Program-made: the position numbers and the translations under genes | The notes under the pieces: model-generated | The model's database searches: none | Told to the model about the DNA's origin: nothing | Seen by the model: only the letters and a program-made list of their open reading frames with translations | DNA from: Auanema rhodensis | Lineage: Eukaryota > Nematoda > Chromadorea > Rhabditida > Rhabditidae | NCBI GenBank assembly: GCA_964057225.1 | Contig: OZ059895.1 | Location: 14,375,001-14,439,000 of the forward strand | Direction: 5' to 3' | Length of the DNA stretch: 64,000 nucleotides | Part shown: in pieces, positions 49,103-61,534 of the stretch | How the letters are laid out: the number at the start of each line of letters is the position of its first letter | Position numbering within the stretch: position 1 is the first letter of the stretch

Positions 49103-50528
49103 ATGTCTGGTGAAAAAGGAGATGCTCTTTGGCAGTGTCGCGAAATACGATTTGATGTCGATCAACGGTATGTTGGACCATAATTTTAAAAATAATCAAA
49201 GTTTTTAAGTATGTTACGCCTCATCCCTGGCGAAAATCTTATTGACAGGCTGGATAACGTAGAAGATACAAAGGGAAATAATGGAGAAAGAGGTAGTCCC
49301 TGAATGATTTAGTTTTGTTCATTTTAATATCCAGGAGTGATCAGAGTCACCAATTTACGAGTCATATGGCATTCAGCTACTATGGCCAGAGTAAACCTGT
49401 CAATTGGCTATGGGTGTATCACAGGCATGCAGACAAAACGAGTACAATCGGTAATTTGAATGAGATGTCCATAAGCCTAAGCAGAACTACGTTTTCTTCA
49501 GAAAAGTCGTGGTCAAGACAGTGAAGCTTTGTTTGTGCTTGCTCGTGTTCGAGATAGTCAAACTAAGTTCGAATTTATTTTCACATCCGTTACATCAAGT
49601 GTAAGATAGATTCATCTTCATCTTCCAGTTATTTTTCATTTTTAGCTTCATGCTCGGCTATTCAATACAATCACTTCAGTCTTACGTTCTTTTGAAACTA
49701 CGAAGCTGTATAGAGAACTGAAAATGCGAGGAGCTATAATTGATGATAATGAAAATTTGAAGTTGTTACCGGGTGAACAACTATGTGAAAGGATTTCAGG
49801 CGTTTGGAATTTGAGCCACGATCAAGTATGTTGAGAATTGATAAAATGAAATGATAAATAAGTCGGATTTCAGGGAACTCTCGGAGTTTTCGTAATTACA
49901 AATCTACGAATTGTATGGTTCGCTCAAACGAATACTAACTACAATGTATCAATACCTTATTTACAACTATTTGGAAGTAAATTACGTGATTCTAAATTTG
50001 GCCCAGCCTTAGTTTTGGAAACAACAAGTGCAGTAAGAGAATTTAAAACTTTCTCATAACATTATTGAAATTCAGAGTGGAGAATATGTTCTTGGTTTTC
50101 GAATTGATCCATCTGAAAAGATGCATGGAACATGTAAAATGATACATGCTCTACACAAAACACAGTACATGAATCCAAACTTCGGTGTACATATCAAATA
50201 TGCTCCAGTAAGCATCTTCATTGTCTTCCTAATTAGCAAAACTTTTTAGAGCACCTCAGGAATAACTCCAGAAGCTGAAGCTATAGATCATTTGGAAGAT
50301 GACGTAGAGGTTGAAGAAAAACAACTACGTACTGATGCCTTTGCTGTAAGATCATATAACTTATTCCCATAAATACGTCACTAATATTAGGCATATTTTA
50401 CACAAGGGACTACAAGTACACATGAAGAGCGCCGGCCACCCGTATTTTCTGAGTCTCTGGGATTAGCAGTAGAGCAACTTAAATCAGGTTTTTCTATCGA
50501 AGACTTATGGACTGTACATGTTGAATAA
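49103..50528 (+). CDS. bbs-5: BBSome subunit BBS5
   Basis: Membrane-binding subunit of the BBSome, the coat that moves membrane proteins in cilia. The start [20 protein letters not shown] matches the conserved BBS5 N-terminus, where LWQDREVRFD is typical. The first PH-like repeat has [39 protein letters not shown] and [10 protein letters not shown]. The second has [36 protein letters not shown] and VSIPYLQL. The tail ends [20 protein letters not shown]. Introns are 40-60 nt. A perfect X-box 57 bp upstream agrees with a ciliary role. The gene lies in a same-strand run between the INPP4-like and Canopy genes, with gaps of 307 and 385 bp, so it may be co-transcribed or have its own X-box promoter. 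Confidence 0.96.
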
Positions 50529-50913
50529 CTCATCTTATGTGGATATTGTTGGAAAACAACAACTTTTTCATTTTAAGCCATTTTTGAAAACTATATAACA
50601 TAAATAGAGCAGTTAACGCCTACGTGGTATTTAAATATTATTTGTGGAACAATGCGTTTCATTTTTTTTATTGTCCGAATTATTTTATAGTTATAGTTGT
50701 AAAAAAAACAAATTATCCATAATAATGTTAATAAAGTGATAGAAAATAAATTAATTAAGTAGTACTCGAAGTTATCAAATATATAGAATGTTTTCTGAAA
50801 ACTTGCGTTAGCCGCAGTACGTATCTTAAACAGTGCTTGTGCAAATAAAGACAGAAAAGTACGCTTTCTTAGCCTCAAAATAGAGTTCTAGAGTTTTGCT
50901 ACATTAGAAGAAT

Positions 50914-51706
50914 ATGATATTCTCCTTCTTATTGATACTAGGATGTATATATGCTGTAGAATCGTCTCCAAAGATGACATACGACTGTGGCGGTACGTTT
51001 ACTTTCAGAAAAACAATTAGTTAGTATTCCTTATTAAGGCTGTGTTTTATTGATTGGGGAATTAGAGAACTCTATTAAAAAAATTGATCCTAATAAGATG
51101 ATCGAAGCTGGAAGTTTCAGAGTTAACCCAAAAGGTGAACAAGTTGGACTTCAACAGGTACTTTAAGCATTTTGCCTGCTATCATTCACTAACTCTTTAC
51201 AGATTCCTTATGCTCGCTCTAAAACTCATATTAGTGAAATCCTTGATGGTTCATGTGATAAATCAAAGGAATATAAACTCTCCGTATGTAACATTTTGTA
51301 ATTTTTATTCTGTATATATGTATTTTAGGTAAATCCACTAACTGGAAAGGCTGTTTTTGTTCATAAAGATGCAACTTATTTAAAGGGAGATGAAAGTTCC
51401 AGTATGCGGGCTAAGCTTCATAATGCTGTAAGTTCGGAATACATTTGTCTAATTTTAATCTTTCAATTCATTCAGTGTAACGAGTTGGTTGATTCTAAGG
51501 AAGATGAGATTATTTCATTCTTAGGAGTAGAGAGGGAAGATAACGTAAAAGCTTATTGTTTAGAAGAATTAGGTTAGAGCAGGCTTTGTTATATCGTTAG
51601 TATATATCCAATTTTAGGTGTTTGTACAACCGTAGATATGTCACCTCTTCCTCCTGATGAGCCTGAAGACGATAACGAGCAAGTCGAAGTAAATGACGAA
51701 CTTTAG
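50914..51706 (+). CDS. Canopy-family ER saposin-like protein
   Basis: A small secretory-pathway protein of the CNPY/DUF3456 type. A hydrophobic signal (MIFSFLLILGCIYAVESS) precedes YDCGGCVLLIGELENSIKK, the Cys-rich start of the saposin-like fold. Further Cys follow in DGSCDKSKEY, HNACNELVD and AYCLEELGVC, giving the usual set. The tail is acidic (PDEPEDDNEQVEVNDEL) and close to, but not, an HDEL/KDEL retention signal; acidic DEL-like ends are common in CNPY2-type proteins. Exon 1 is 50914-50992, phase 1; short introns follow. Vertebrate relatives act as ER folding factors for receptors; the exact client is not predictable here. Stop TAG at 51704-51706; AATAAA near 51797-51805. Confidence 0.85.
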
Positions 51707-51898
51707 GAACTTTTGTTTCTCAACAGGGTTATAACTTATTACTTTTATTTTGTTATCTACTGTAAATTCATATCATTCATGCACAATGTGATAATTTTTA
51801 ATAAATAGGTTATCTGAATTCTTTAAATAAGGTTTAGTTCACGAATCTTTGAATATTTGGCCAATTATATCAAAGTTAAATGTATTTTCTCTATAGTC

Positions 51899-53601
51899 AT
51901 GCAAGTAAATCCTCTAAATACTCTCGAAGAACTATGGAATTGGACAGAGCCTTCCACAGGAAGTTCAAAATTTACACTTATGAATTACAAGTTTGATTAC
52001 ATCATTGAACTGAGAAGAGTTTGTCTTGATTCAGAAATGATAAAAAAGTTTCTGGCGAACCAGAAGTTTTGATCTGCCATGATATGAGAGGGGGGTACTT
52101 GCCTGAAGAAGAGTTCGTTTTCAGAATATTACACATATTTCATGCATCTGATTTATAGAGACACTGGCTTCAATTTTCCTGCAGATCAAAAACCGTATGT
52201 ATTCTTGAACTGGTGGAATATTGATGTTTTTTGCTATTTTTCTCATCATTTTGTGACGATTCCTCCATCAGGCTACATAGAAGTTGCTCACAAACATGGT
52301 ATGATTGATATTCATATTGATCATTTTACAACAGCTTCAGGATGTCTTGTAATGGGAACTTTCATAACTGAATGGGAAGATGGAGAAAACTTATGTGAAG
52401 AATTGTTGAAAAGTCACGAGAATATTGAGAAAACAGTTGATCAACTAGTCAAAATTGCATTGTATTATGGATTCGAAGGTTGGCTTGTGAATATTGAGAA
52501 CGTAATTGAGGTAACACAATATGAATCAAGTGCTCTCATGCGCGCATCTTTCTTAGGAGACGAAAGTTGAATCAATGAAAACTTTTCTTTCTCTTCTCAC
52601 CGAGGGAATGTCGAAACATGTACCAGTTTCAAGAGTAATTTGGTATGATTCTGTGACTTCTGAGGGTAAACTTCGTTGGCAGGATGAGCTTAATGATTTG
52701 AATAGGCAAAATTTTTGAATGAAAAAAACAATTTTAAGCAATTGATAATTTAGGGTATTTTATGATAGTTGTGATGGAATTTATTTAAATTATAATTGGG
52801 ATGAAGAAAGCTTGTTAAATAGTGCTGATTTTGGAACTTTAAACAAAATTTATGTCGGAATTGACGTTTTTGGTAGGGGATGTATAGGTAACAAACCACA
52901 AAGAAAATTGCAATTGAACAATTTCTGTTTTCAGGAGAATGGGATTGCAATAAATCTTTTCGAAAAGTCAAATACATGAGAATGTCCATAGCTCTATTTG
53001 CCCCAGGTTGGATATGTCAGACGTATCCAAGTCTTGATCCTGTAGCAAATGGAATTAAGTTAGTTCAGATAACAAAATTAATAATTAGAGTTCTCCTTCT
53101 GTAGGTTCTGGGATAAACTACGAAATTATACTTCTCAACGGTCTGTAACGGACCTACCACTAGAAACTAATTTTTATCCAGGAATTTCTTTGGAAAAAAA
53201 TGTATGAATAAGCTTATGATGTTTGAAAATATGTCATTTCAGACCTTTTGTCTTTCTAAAATAGAGCTTCAACCTCTATTTGATGGTGAAAAAATATATC
53301 CATCAGAGAAAGGACTTCTCATCCGAGAACCCGGTCCGTACACGTAAGAAGCTCTAATGTAAAACTAAGTTTTGTATAATATTTTAGGTTATTTAATACT
53401 AGTTTCAAGAAAAATGCTATAACAGTTGAATTATCATCTGACGACCAAGACTTGAAACTTCTAGTCAATGGAGAAATATTAAGTCATAGCGAAAAGGGAG
53501 AAGGTTGTAAAATTTTCCGTATTGAACAGAGCAATATTAGCTCAATTGGGATTTATGTTAAGAACGGGTCTACTCTTGTCAAATCTTTGAAAATTTACTA
53601 A
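51899..53601 (+). CDS. eng-1: cytosolic endo-beta-N-acetylglucosaminidase (ENGase, GH85)
   Basis: Cleaves the chitobiose core of free N-glycans released from misfolded glycoproteins. The start MQVNPLNTLEELWNW stands two bases after an acceptor (TCTATAG|TC), as for a trans-spliced mRNA. Exons 51899-51990, 52035-52112, 52159-52298, 52341-52510, 52557-52705, 52754-52887 and further ones join in frame. GH85 motifs in order: VLICHDMRGGYLPEE, YVFLNWWNIDVFCYFSHH, TIPPSGYIEVAHKHGCLVMG, TFITEW, then GFEGWLVNIEN with the catalytic Asn-x-Glu, VIWYDSV, LRWQDELN, VFYDSCDGIYLNYNW, YVGIDVFGRG and IALFAPGW. The C-terminal beta domain is shorter than in vertebrates. Intron 5 has a GC donor. Last of four packed + strand genes, tail-to-tail with the rabaptin-like gene 80 bp away. 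Confidence 0.94.
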
Positions 53602-53681
53602 AATAAATAATTTACTATTCTATTGTACAATGACTATTAATTATATGTGAGAATCATAATTTACCGGACTTTGAAGTGATG

Positions 53682-55322
53682 CTATTGGGGATCATGAGCA
53701 AAGAATGGCCTTCCCTCTCTGAAAACAAAAATTAGAATCATCACAGCTTGACAATATGGACAAACCTGTTCAAAAGCGTATGACACACTTGACAAACGGG
53801 AGCAGATCTTCTATTGGGTCCAGAAGGCACTTTCAACTTCACACAATTTTCGCAGAACAGTTTAACACAATGATGACACCTGAAAAAAAACTTTTAAATT
53901 TTCAAAAAGTATTATCAAACCTTGGTTTGGGCCTCAATCTTACAATCGAAGTTTCACACCCGGAACAGTTTTCAACATCTTCTTCCCATTGCCATCGAAC
54001 TTCCTATAAGAAATGAGATTTAATTAAAGCAGAAAGTATTAAACAACCTGCTCAGACTGTCGAATTTTTTCAAGTTGGATTTGAAGGCTCTGAGATAGTT
54101 TCACAAAATCTTTTTGTACGCATTCCATCGTATCTAATTCTTGTTGCAAAGCGCTACAACGAGCTTTATAGTTCTGAGCAGTCATTTCTACTGCTTGTCT
54201 TTCGTTTTGAACTTGTGCAACTTGAGCTTCTAATTCGGCAACAGCTTGTTGCAAATCCCTAATTTTACGAGCCTGCTCATCACTGATAGCAACTGCATCC
54301 CCAACAGATGTTAACTGAACAATAATTTTATATATTCGAAATTGATAAGTTCAAACCTTGCTGCTAGCTATGCCAAGTTTAGTATTTAGATCATTTACTT
54401 GAAGTAATAAATCACGTTCCATACCCTCTTTAAGTCTCAAGTCTTCAGAAAACTGTTCCTTCAACAAAGCCATTTCGTCTTTAAGATCGTTGCTTTCATG
54501 TTGTCGAGCGGCTTTCAGTTCTATGATTTCTTCCCTAAATAGCATAATAAGCTGAACATTAAAATTGCTGAACTACCTGAGTTTTAAACATATAAATTGA
54601 AGTTGATCTACGTCCTGTGGTAAATCAATGAATTCTGACCTCATATCTTTGGCCGTGGACCTGTTTAATCCTAATAAACTCTGGAAAGCAGAATAATTAA
54701 AACAGTAAAACAAATGTTTATAACCTTATATTTCTCAGCTAAAGTAGAAAAATCATCTTCATAACGTGCAAATTGTTGTTTCATTTCGGAAAGTTCTGCC
54801 TTTTGAGCATTAATTTCTTCAGCTTTTGCATCCGATAGTTCATTTAACCGGTTTTTAAGCTTAGTATTTTCTTTAATAGCAGCATCAATCTTATCTTCTG
54901 TATTAGCTGAGATCTAAATTGAAAAATGGCTAAAATACTTTGCGACATTACTTAAATACCTCAGCCATTTTCTTTTCTAAATCAGATCTATATGATCGTT
55001 CTTTAGCTACATCTTCCTCATAGCGTGATGATATTCCTTTCAATGTCTTTATTTCAGTTTTTAATCGTCTTTCTTCCTCCTACACATTTTGAGGACCCGA
55101 TATATATTCAATATAGACTATATGTTTCACAAACCTGCATAATAGTCAAGTTGGTTTCATAGTTTTGACACATCTCACATGAAAGTAGAGCAGATTTACT
55201 GGTGGTCGGTGGCGCAGTCTAATACATTAGAATTCATATAATGATTTTTATGCATAACGAACCAATTCTGATGATGTTGTACTATCATTATCGACAGGAG
55301 GCTCCTGCTGGTTTGTGCTCAT
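53682..55322 (-). CDS. rabn-5: rabaptin-5-like coiled-coil protein with C-terminal zinc finger
   Basis: Rabaptin family proteins bind Rab5/Rab4 and the exchange factor Rabex-5 on early endosomes. The start MSTNQQEPPVDNDSTTSS is one base after an acceptor (TTTAG|C). The body is almost wholly coiled coil (for example RRLKTEIKTLKGISSRYEED, LQQAVAELEAQVAQVQNER, LSQSLQIQLEKIRQSEQ). An N-terminal CEMC pair is present. The C-terminus has FYVE-like zinc pairs CSGC, CHHC, CENC and CQVC and ends GRPFFAHDPQ. The basic RRHHCR signature of true FYVE domains is missing (PRCHHCVK instead), so PI3P binding is doubtful. Nematode rabaptin with such an end fits what I recall of C. elegans RABN-5; the specific symbol is less certain than the family. 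Confidence 0.8.
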
Positions 55323-56407
55323 GCTAAATAAGATTTAAATTGCTATTTGAATGAGCACAGATGTAGATTCAGTTTTTATAATGTGTTTTATGAACTTTTC
55401 AACAAGTACAAGAATAAAAATTATGATTCATATGCATTTACTTTATAAAGTTACATGTTGGCAGTCAAAGGCATACGAACGTAGAAGGAAGAACCAACTA
55501 ACTATTAAAGGTTTAATAGTTATTGGTCTCGCGCAGAATATAATTTCATAAAAGGCGTGGATATTATCATTTGGCTGTAAGCCAAATTTGTCTGGAAACT
55601 GTGGATTCTGAAGTGATTGGTTTGTAGGCACTGTCACATAGCACAACCATGAATTCCATAACTAATCATCAAACTTCATTTACTGCGTTTTTCATTCCTC
55701 TGCGGTTGCATTCTCACCCTGCGCTCTCTGATGTGTTCTCTTATCAGATGTTTTAGTTTCTAGTAGGTTACTAAGCTGACCCTATTACTCCACCAGCAAT
55801 TCTTCTTCTTGTTCTTTCTTCATCGATCTACTTAACATTTCAATGACCATAATAATTTACATTCTACAAGTTGAAACATGTATCTTATTAAACAACCTCA
55901 ATATGAAATTTATCAAGTGTTTTGATTTTTTTTCTGAGTTACAAAAAAGTAAAATATTAAGATTCAATTAGACCTGTATAGTTATATTTATTTCTGCAAA
56001 AGTTCAATCACAGCGCTCTTCAATGTGTGATCAACAGGCTTCATATCGACGCCAGCAAGCTGAAGAAGAGATAAATCAATTGATCATACGATTTGTGAAG
56101 GCAGTTCTTATAGATTCACCAGTCGTCTTCGAAAACTTCCTTTTCTTCTATTTTTTTACGGCAATTTAAATTTTTCTTTTTTTATTGTTAATAATAGTAT
56201 CGATTTTTTTCAATGTCATGGGTGTTCTTGCTTGTTTACTATACTTTGCAATTTTTTAAATTAAAGAAAATGTTTTCTAACAATTTTCTTATGATTTCAA
56301 CATTTCTCTGAGATCATGCAGATTTAAAAAAATCGTTATCAAATAAAATGATATTCTTAAAATTTAGCATTCATATATGTCACTGTTTTAACTGATAACA
56401 GTATACT
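55323..56407. other. intergenic interval between divergent rabaptin-like and golgin genes
   Basis: About 1.1 kb holding promoters of two divergent genes. At about 55985-56110 both strands look coding. The - strand reads LAGVDMKPVDHTLKSAVIEL, then three residues and a stop, after a good acceptor (TCTTCTTCAG). The + strand reads SSMCDQQASYRRQQAEEEIN and continues. I cannot assign either to a gene, so it is left uncalled. Confidence 0.5.
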
Positions 56408-59400
56408 ATGAGCTGGTTACGAAACCTACAAGGTCAACTGACGGATCTTGCAAATGAAGTATTAAGTGAAGCTACTGAAGAAGTTGCCGATCCCGAATCT
56501 GAATTACAGGTTAAAATTCACACATTTTTGCATCGAAATTTTGCTCTACTTCCAGGTGGCAAACAAGAAATGGTCCGAATTAGATGCTCAATTGACAGCT
56601 GAGAGAAGCAAAACTAGTGCGCTGGAAACAAAAGTGAATAATCTCCAAGAGCAACTGTATGCTGCTCAGGTGCAATTGGAATCAGACACTGAAAAGTACT
56701 CTGACATTTTGAAGTCTCGAGATTCAGAAATACGAAAACTGAAGGTGTTGAAGATGCTTGTTCTTTGTGACCATTTTGGTGTTGTAGGTTGAACTAGAAC
56801 AATCAAAGACCAAAGAATGGGATGATGATGACGATGATGATGATACTGCTCAAAGATGTGCGGATCTTCAAAAGGAGGTTGCTCATTGGAAGTCGTTAGT
56901 TAAACAGCAGACAGCCGAGGTGTCTATTGGTCATTTCTTCGATATCTTATCGATTACCTTAGGGCTCCGAACAAAATGCCGATTATCGGGTTAAACTGGA
57001 TGAGTTCAAGCGACTCAAAGACTTGGAAATATCTGCTCTGATGGAACAGCATTCTCAAATGTTAGCCGAAACAAGAGAACACTACGAAGAAAAGCTTGCC
57101 GCTCTTCATGTAAATTTTGGTTTTTTTGAAGGATGATATCATTATCTGATTCAGGTTCCTTCTTCTTCGTCAACCAGTAATGTAGACTTACTGGATGCTG
57201 TATTATTGGAAAAGGAAGAACTCATGGAAGAAAAAAAAAGATTAGAAGAACTGGTGAGCATAATGTTTGTTTTCATTTGTCTTATTGCACTTTCCGCGAG
57301 TTCTCCGTGTTTACGTTTAAACAGGTGTCCAAGACTACCTTCTATTATTTAGATTATATCATATTTTATTTGTATGATGTAATTAATATTAGAAAAAAAA
57401 ACAGAAAAAAGTTTATAATAGACTATCAGTGTTTTGAACGTATTGGTGATTATGAAATTAAAAAGAGGCTTTGACCATCAGGTGACACGCGGATCTCCGA
57501 AATGTTGAGACTGCGGAAGGTGCTATAACACAATCAGAATGCATAAATTATAAATATTGTTATTTTTGCAGGTTAAACGGAAGTGTAGTGATGATAAGCC
57601 ACTTCTGGTTGACATCATTGATGGATCTGAAAGTTCTGAGTGTTCTCCATCCATGGTCATTCTGGAGAAGACGTTAGCCGATGCCAATAGTAAAATAGAT
57701 GCTCTTGAAAAAGAATTATGCGACAAAGCTCAACTATATGAACAAATTAATTCGCAAAAAGAAGAAATGTTGAACCTTCAGTGAGTCAACATGTTTTCCT
57801 TATCAATTTTATCATTTTATTTATAGAGAACAAAACGATGAGCTCACCAATGCTTATAATGAAATTACGGAAGAGTTTGAAAGATTCAAAAATGATCAGC
57901 GTCCTGCTGATGTTGATGCTCGCGATGTAAATTTGAGTCAAAGAATAGGTATTTTTATTTTTTTTACCCGAGATATTATTATATTATTTTAGAATTTCTC
58001 AGTGCTAGTTTGGTAGAATATAAGGAAAGGTACGAGATGTGTAAGTGTGAGAATGCTGAGACTGTCAAACAATTGGAAAAGCTAAGCGAAGATTTTGAAC
58101 GCCTTCGTGAACTTTTAGCAGAAGCTAAACAAAAAAATTCTGAAAATGATGCTACTATGGCAGTTAGTTTTAATACAGCTTTACCTGAAAATAATATATG
58201 CTTAAGGAGGAAGTAGAGAAATTACGAACAGAGTTGACCCAGTCGGTTGTTGATCGTACACGTTTAAGAGAGGACATCGAGAAGTTCAAAGGTGCAATCG
58301 AATCTATAGACGATGATCTGAGCAGGTTGAGAGAAACAAACAGCTTTCTGGCTCAAGAAAATATAAGACTACAAGAATATTTCGAAAGGTGATTATATGT
58401 AATCTTCTCCCCTTCTAAATCGTGTGATTTCAGAAATAAAGAAGAGCGAAAAGAGCAAAAAGAAGCTGAGGAAATTGAAAAAACTGAAGAGGCCAAAGAT
58501 TATATTCATGCCATGAAAAACTTACAAGAAGAACAACAAAATGAGACGCTCACATTGAAGACTTTGTTGGAGGAAGTGAAAGGACAGAAGGAAGCATTAG
58601 AGCATAAAAACAAGTATAGTTGCCACTTACACTATTGTTTTAAAACAGTTTGTCCAGATTGCTGGAGGAACGTGTAAAACTTTTCGAAGAATATCAAGAA
58701 CTACAGAAAAAAGAAGAAAATAATGGCGCTCTTCATCAATCCCTAACAAAGGAGAAATTAACGTAATTTATTTGAAGATTAATCAGATATTTCAATCTTT
58801 AAATCTCAACAGAAAGTTCATAAAATTTCAAATATTTCGCTATTTTTTCAAATTTGGCAGAAAACTCTTGAAAGCACCCAATAAATTAATCTTATTGTTT
58901 CAGAATTCTGGAAGAGTTGAATGACGAGTTGAAAGAGAAATTGAAACTTTCGGAATCAGAGAATGCTTCAAAAGAAGACGAAGTCTCCTCTTTGAATGAA
59001 CAATTGAGTGAAGCCCTGGCTGCCGTTTCCGAAATGACAGATGAATATAATAAGCTGAAAACACAATTTGATAATCTAGAGAAAGACCTTGGCGTAAGTA
59101 AAGCAGAATTTTGAATGTATGGGAAAATTTTTTTTGATGTTTTAGTTACGGCAGAATAGCTTGGATGAATTAACCATCCAGAATAACCTTCTTCAAATTC
59201 AATTTCAGGAGTCTACTGAAAGTGCCAAAAATTTCAAAAATGAGGTAATCAGATAATGTATTTAATATTATAATCTGAATCTATTATAAAGTTGCATGCT
59301 AAAGAAGTTGAGAATTGTAAACTCGAAGTAGAGCTTGGAAGACTCCAGGCTGAATATGATCAATCTCTGAATATTGTTTCTAATCCGAATGTTGTAAGTG

Positions 59401-61035
59401 AATTATATACTGCTCGTGATGAATTACAAGAAGAATTGAAGAGAGTGGAATTAATGGTACTGTTAATTTATTTTTAACAAGTAAAGTTTTCTTGTTTCAG
59501 TTACTTGAACGAGAATCTGAAATTCTAAGTTTAAAAAGTCAACTGGAAGAAAATCAACAGAAGTCCGAAACATCCGAACAAGAAGTGCTATCTTTTTTTA
59601 AAAGCTCTTTCAAAAAACAAATTTCCAGACTGTTAATTCTTCTACAGACTTGAAAAACAAAATCAGCGAGCTTCAAACTACCGTTGATGAACTTTCCAAA
59701 TTTAATGAACAGCTTAAACAGGTTGGTTATATACATGTATATATATAATTTATCTATTTATAGTCGCTTACCGACAAACATGCTGAGAGCGTTGATTTTT
59801 ACAACAAATTGGTTCAATCTGTTCAACGTGTTGAGCAGCTAGAGGCGGAAATCAACTCAAATCAAGTAGCTAATGAATCTTCAGCTCAAACACTCATGAG
59901 GTAAAAATATTTTATTTATTCTCATTTATTTAATCCATTCAGAGAAAAAGAACAAAAAGACAAGTTATCAAAAGAATTACAAAGACTTAAAGAACATCTG
60001 GTATTTGTCGAGGAAACATCCACTCGGGAAGCTATAGAAGCTGAAAAACGCGAAACTGATTTGAGAGACATGATTCGTGTCCTTCAAAGTGCCCATAGTG
60101 AAGCTAACGTTAATGCATCAGAAGCAACTCAAAATTACGAAGTAACCCAATTATTTCTTTTCATATCTATTTATATATTTAGTCTACCGTAACGGACCTC
60201 ACAGCACGTCTAGCTAATTCGGAGCAAAAACTTGAAGAGTGGAGAGCAAAATATATTCAAGAAGAGCATTTGCGATTGGAAACTCAGGAAGCTTTATCTA
60301 GCCTTCAAGTTAGCCCTGTTTTCTATTGAACAGCATAATTGCTTTCCTTTAAAGAGTGTAGTTCGTGAGCTATCCGTCGATCATGAGAAAGAATCAGCGA
60401 ATTCAATGCATAAAAACCTTGAGATGCAATCAGAAGTCAACGTTTGTGAAAAATACAATAATACTTTTCTAATTTATTTTTTAGGCTCTAAATAGCAAGT
60501 TATCAAGTGCTTTAAGTGATGTTGAAAAACTTCAATTAGATAAACAAGCTATGGAGGAAACATTAGAATATGTAAAGGCAACACTTACTAGTAAAGAACA
60601 TATCATAGGTATATATCATACAAATTCACGCTTATCTGATATTGTTATATAACATGTTCTAGATGATCTTGAGGGTCAAGTAGAAGAACTTCGTTCACCA
60701 GTTAAGTCAAGTGATAGTTATCGTGTCGATGATGCAACACTCCGACAGCTGTTTATGAATTTCTTTACTGCTACTCCGGATACTAGGCCTGATATTGCTT
60801 TACTATTAGCTAGTATTCTTGAATATTCCCCTGAGGATGTGTCAAAGGTACGATATTTTTTTTACAGCGCAAACCAAGTCAGAAATTTAAGATAAAAAGC
60901 GCGGTAAAGCCAGGAAATAATGCAGGTAAAGTAGGGGATGCCGGAACGTCTCTTGCCGAACAATTTGTTCGATTTTTGGAAAACGAGTCAGAGTCGGGGC
61001 GAACAGCCCCTCACCTACCCGTTGACCCCCGATAA
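56408..61035 (+). CDS. GMAP-210 (TRIP11)-type golgin
   Basis: Long coiled-coil tether of the cis-Golgi. The start MSWLRNLQGQLTDLANEVLS resembles the amphipathic, curvature-sensing end of GMAP-210, and EATEEVADPESE follows as in that family. Next come about 4 kb of coiled coil in many short exons (examples: KKWSELDAQLTAERSKTSA, KEEVEKLRTELTQSVVDRTR, LSKELQRLKEHLVFVEET). An acidic stretch EWDDDDDDDDT interrupts. The C-terminus carries a GRIP-related Arf-binding domain (VDDATLRQLFMNFFTATPDT, DIALLLASILEYSPEDV) and a tail SLAEQFVRFLENESESG. The last intron at about 60848 is only 20 or 35 nt, depending on the acceptor; without splicing, translation stops 14 codons later. The large intron 57256-57570 has an exon-like patch that I leave out because its frame does not fit. 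Confidence 0.85.
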
Positions 61036-61534
61036 TATATATGCCTTGAACAAAACTGTGATCATATGCGAAGAGCCCTAAATGTATATACAGAGTAAAT
61101 AATTTCATTTTTAAAATTTTATCACAGTGATTAGGGAAAAAGAAATGAAATAGAACAGTCTAGTTTCCAACAACACGATATAAATGTACCAGTGAGGGAG
61201 TAGAGCAATAATACAAAAGAAGGCTAAATTAAGAAGATTGCTGACACAACGATCATCGAAAAAAACAGACATAACATACAAAAATAGAGACCTCGTACAC
61301 ACACTGAATGAGGAAAGCGAAGATCATTTACAAGACTGAGAAAATTTGATACTGCACGGGCAGAGTGAAAGCCTAGCTACCTACAGAAGGAGGAGCTAGA
61401 ATATAAGGAGAGGTACACTCCAACATAGTAGCACCGACACCCATCATCGACCTGAAGGTTAATTTTTCTTACTATGTTTTTTTTATATCTATACTACTCT
61501 TTTTAAAACCCGTTTTTAAACCGTAATTTTGATT
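61036..61534. other. convergent 3' intergenic interval
   Basis: Tail-to-tail gap of about 500 bp between the golgin and enhancer of polycomb stop codons. No further gene or RNA is visible. Confidence 0.7.

Noticed and set aside
57480-57520. Exon-like patch between CAG and GTGCTATAA in the golgin gene
   Set aside because: Its open frame does not match the phase of the neighbouring exons, and skipping it joins them in frame; kept as intron.
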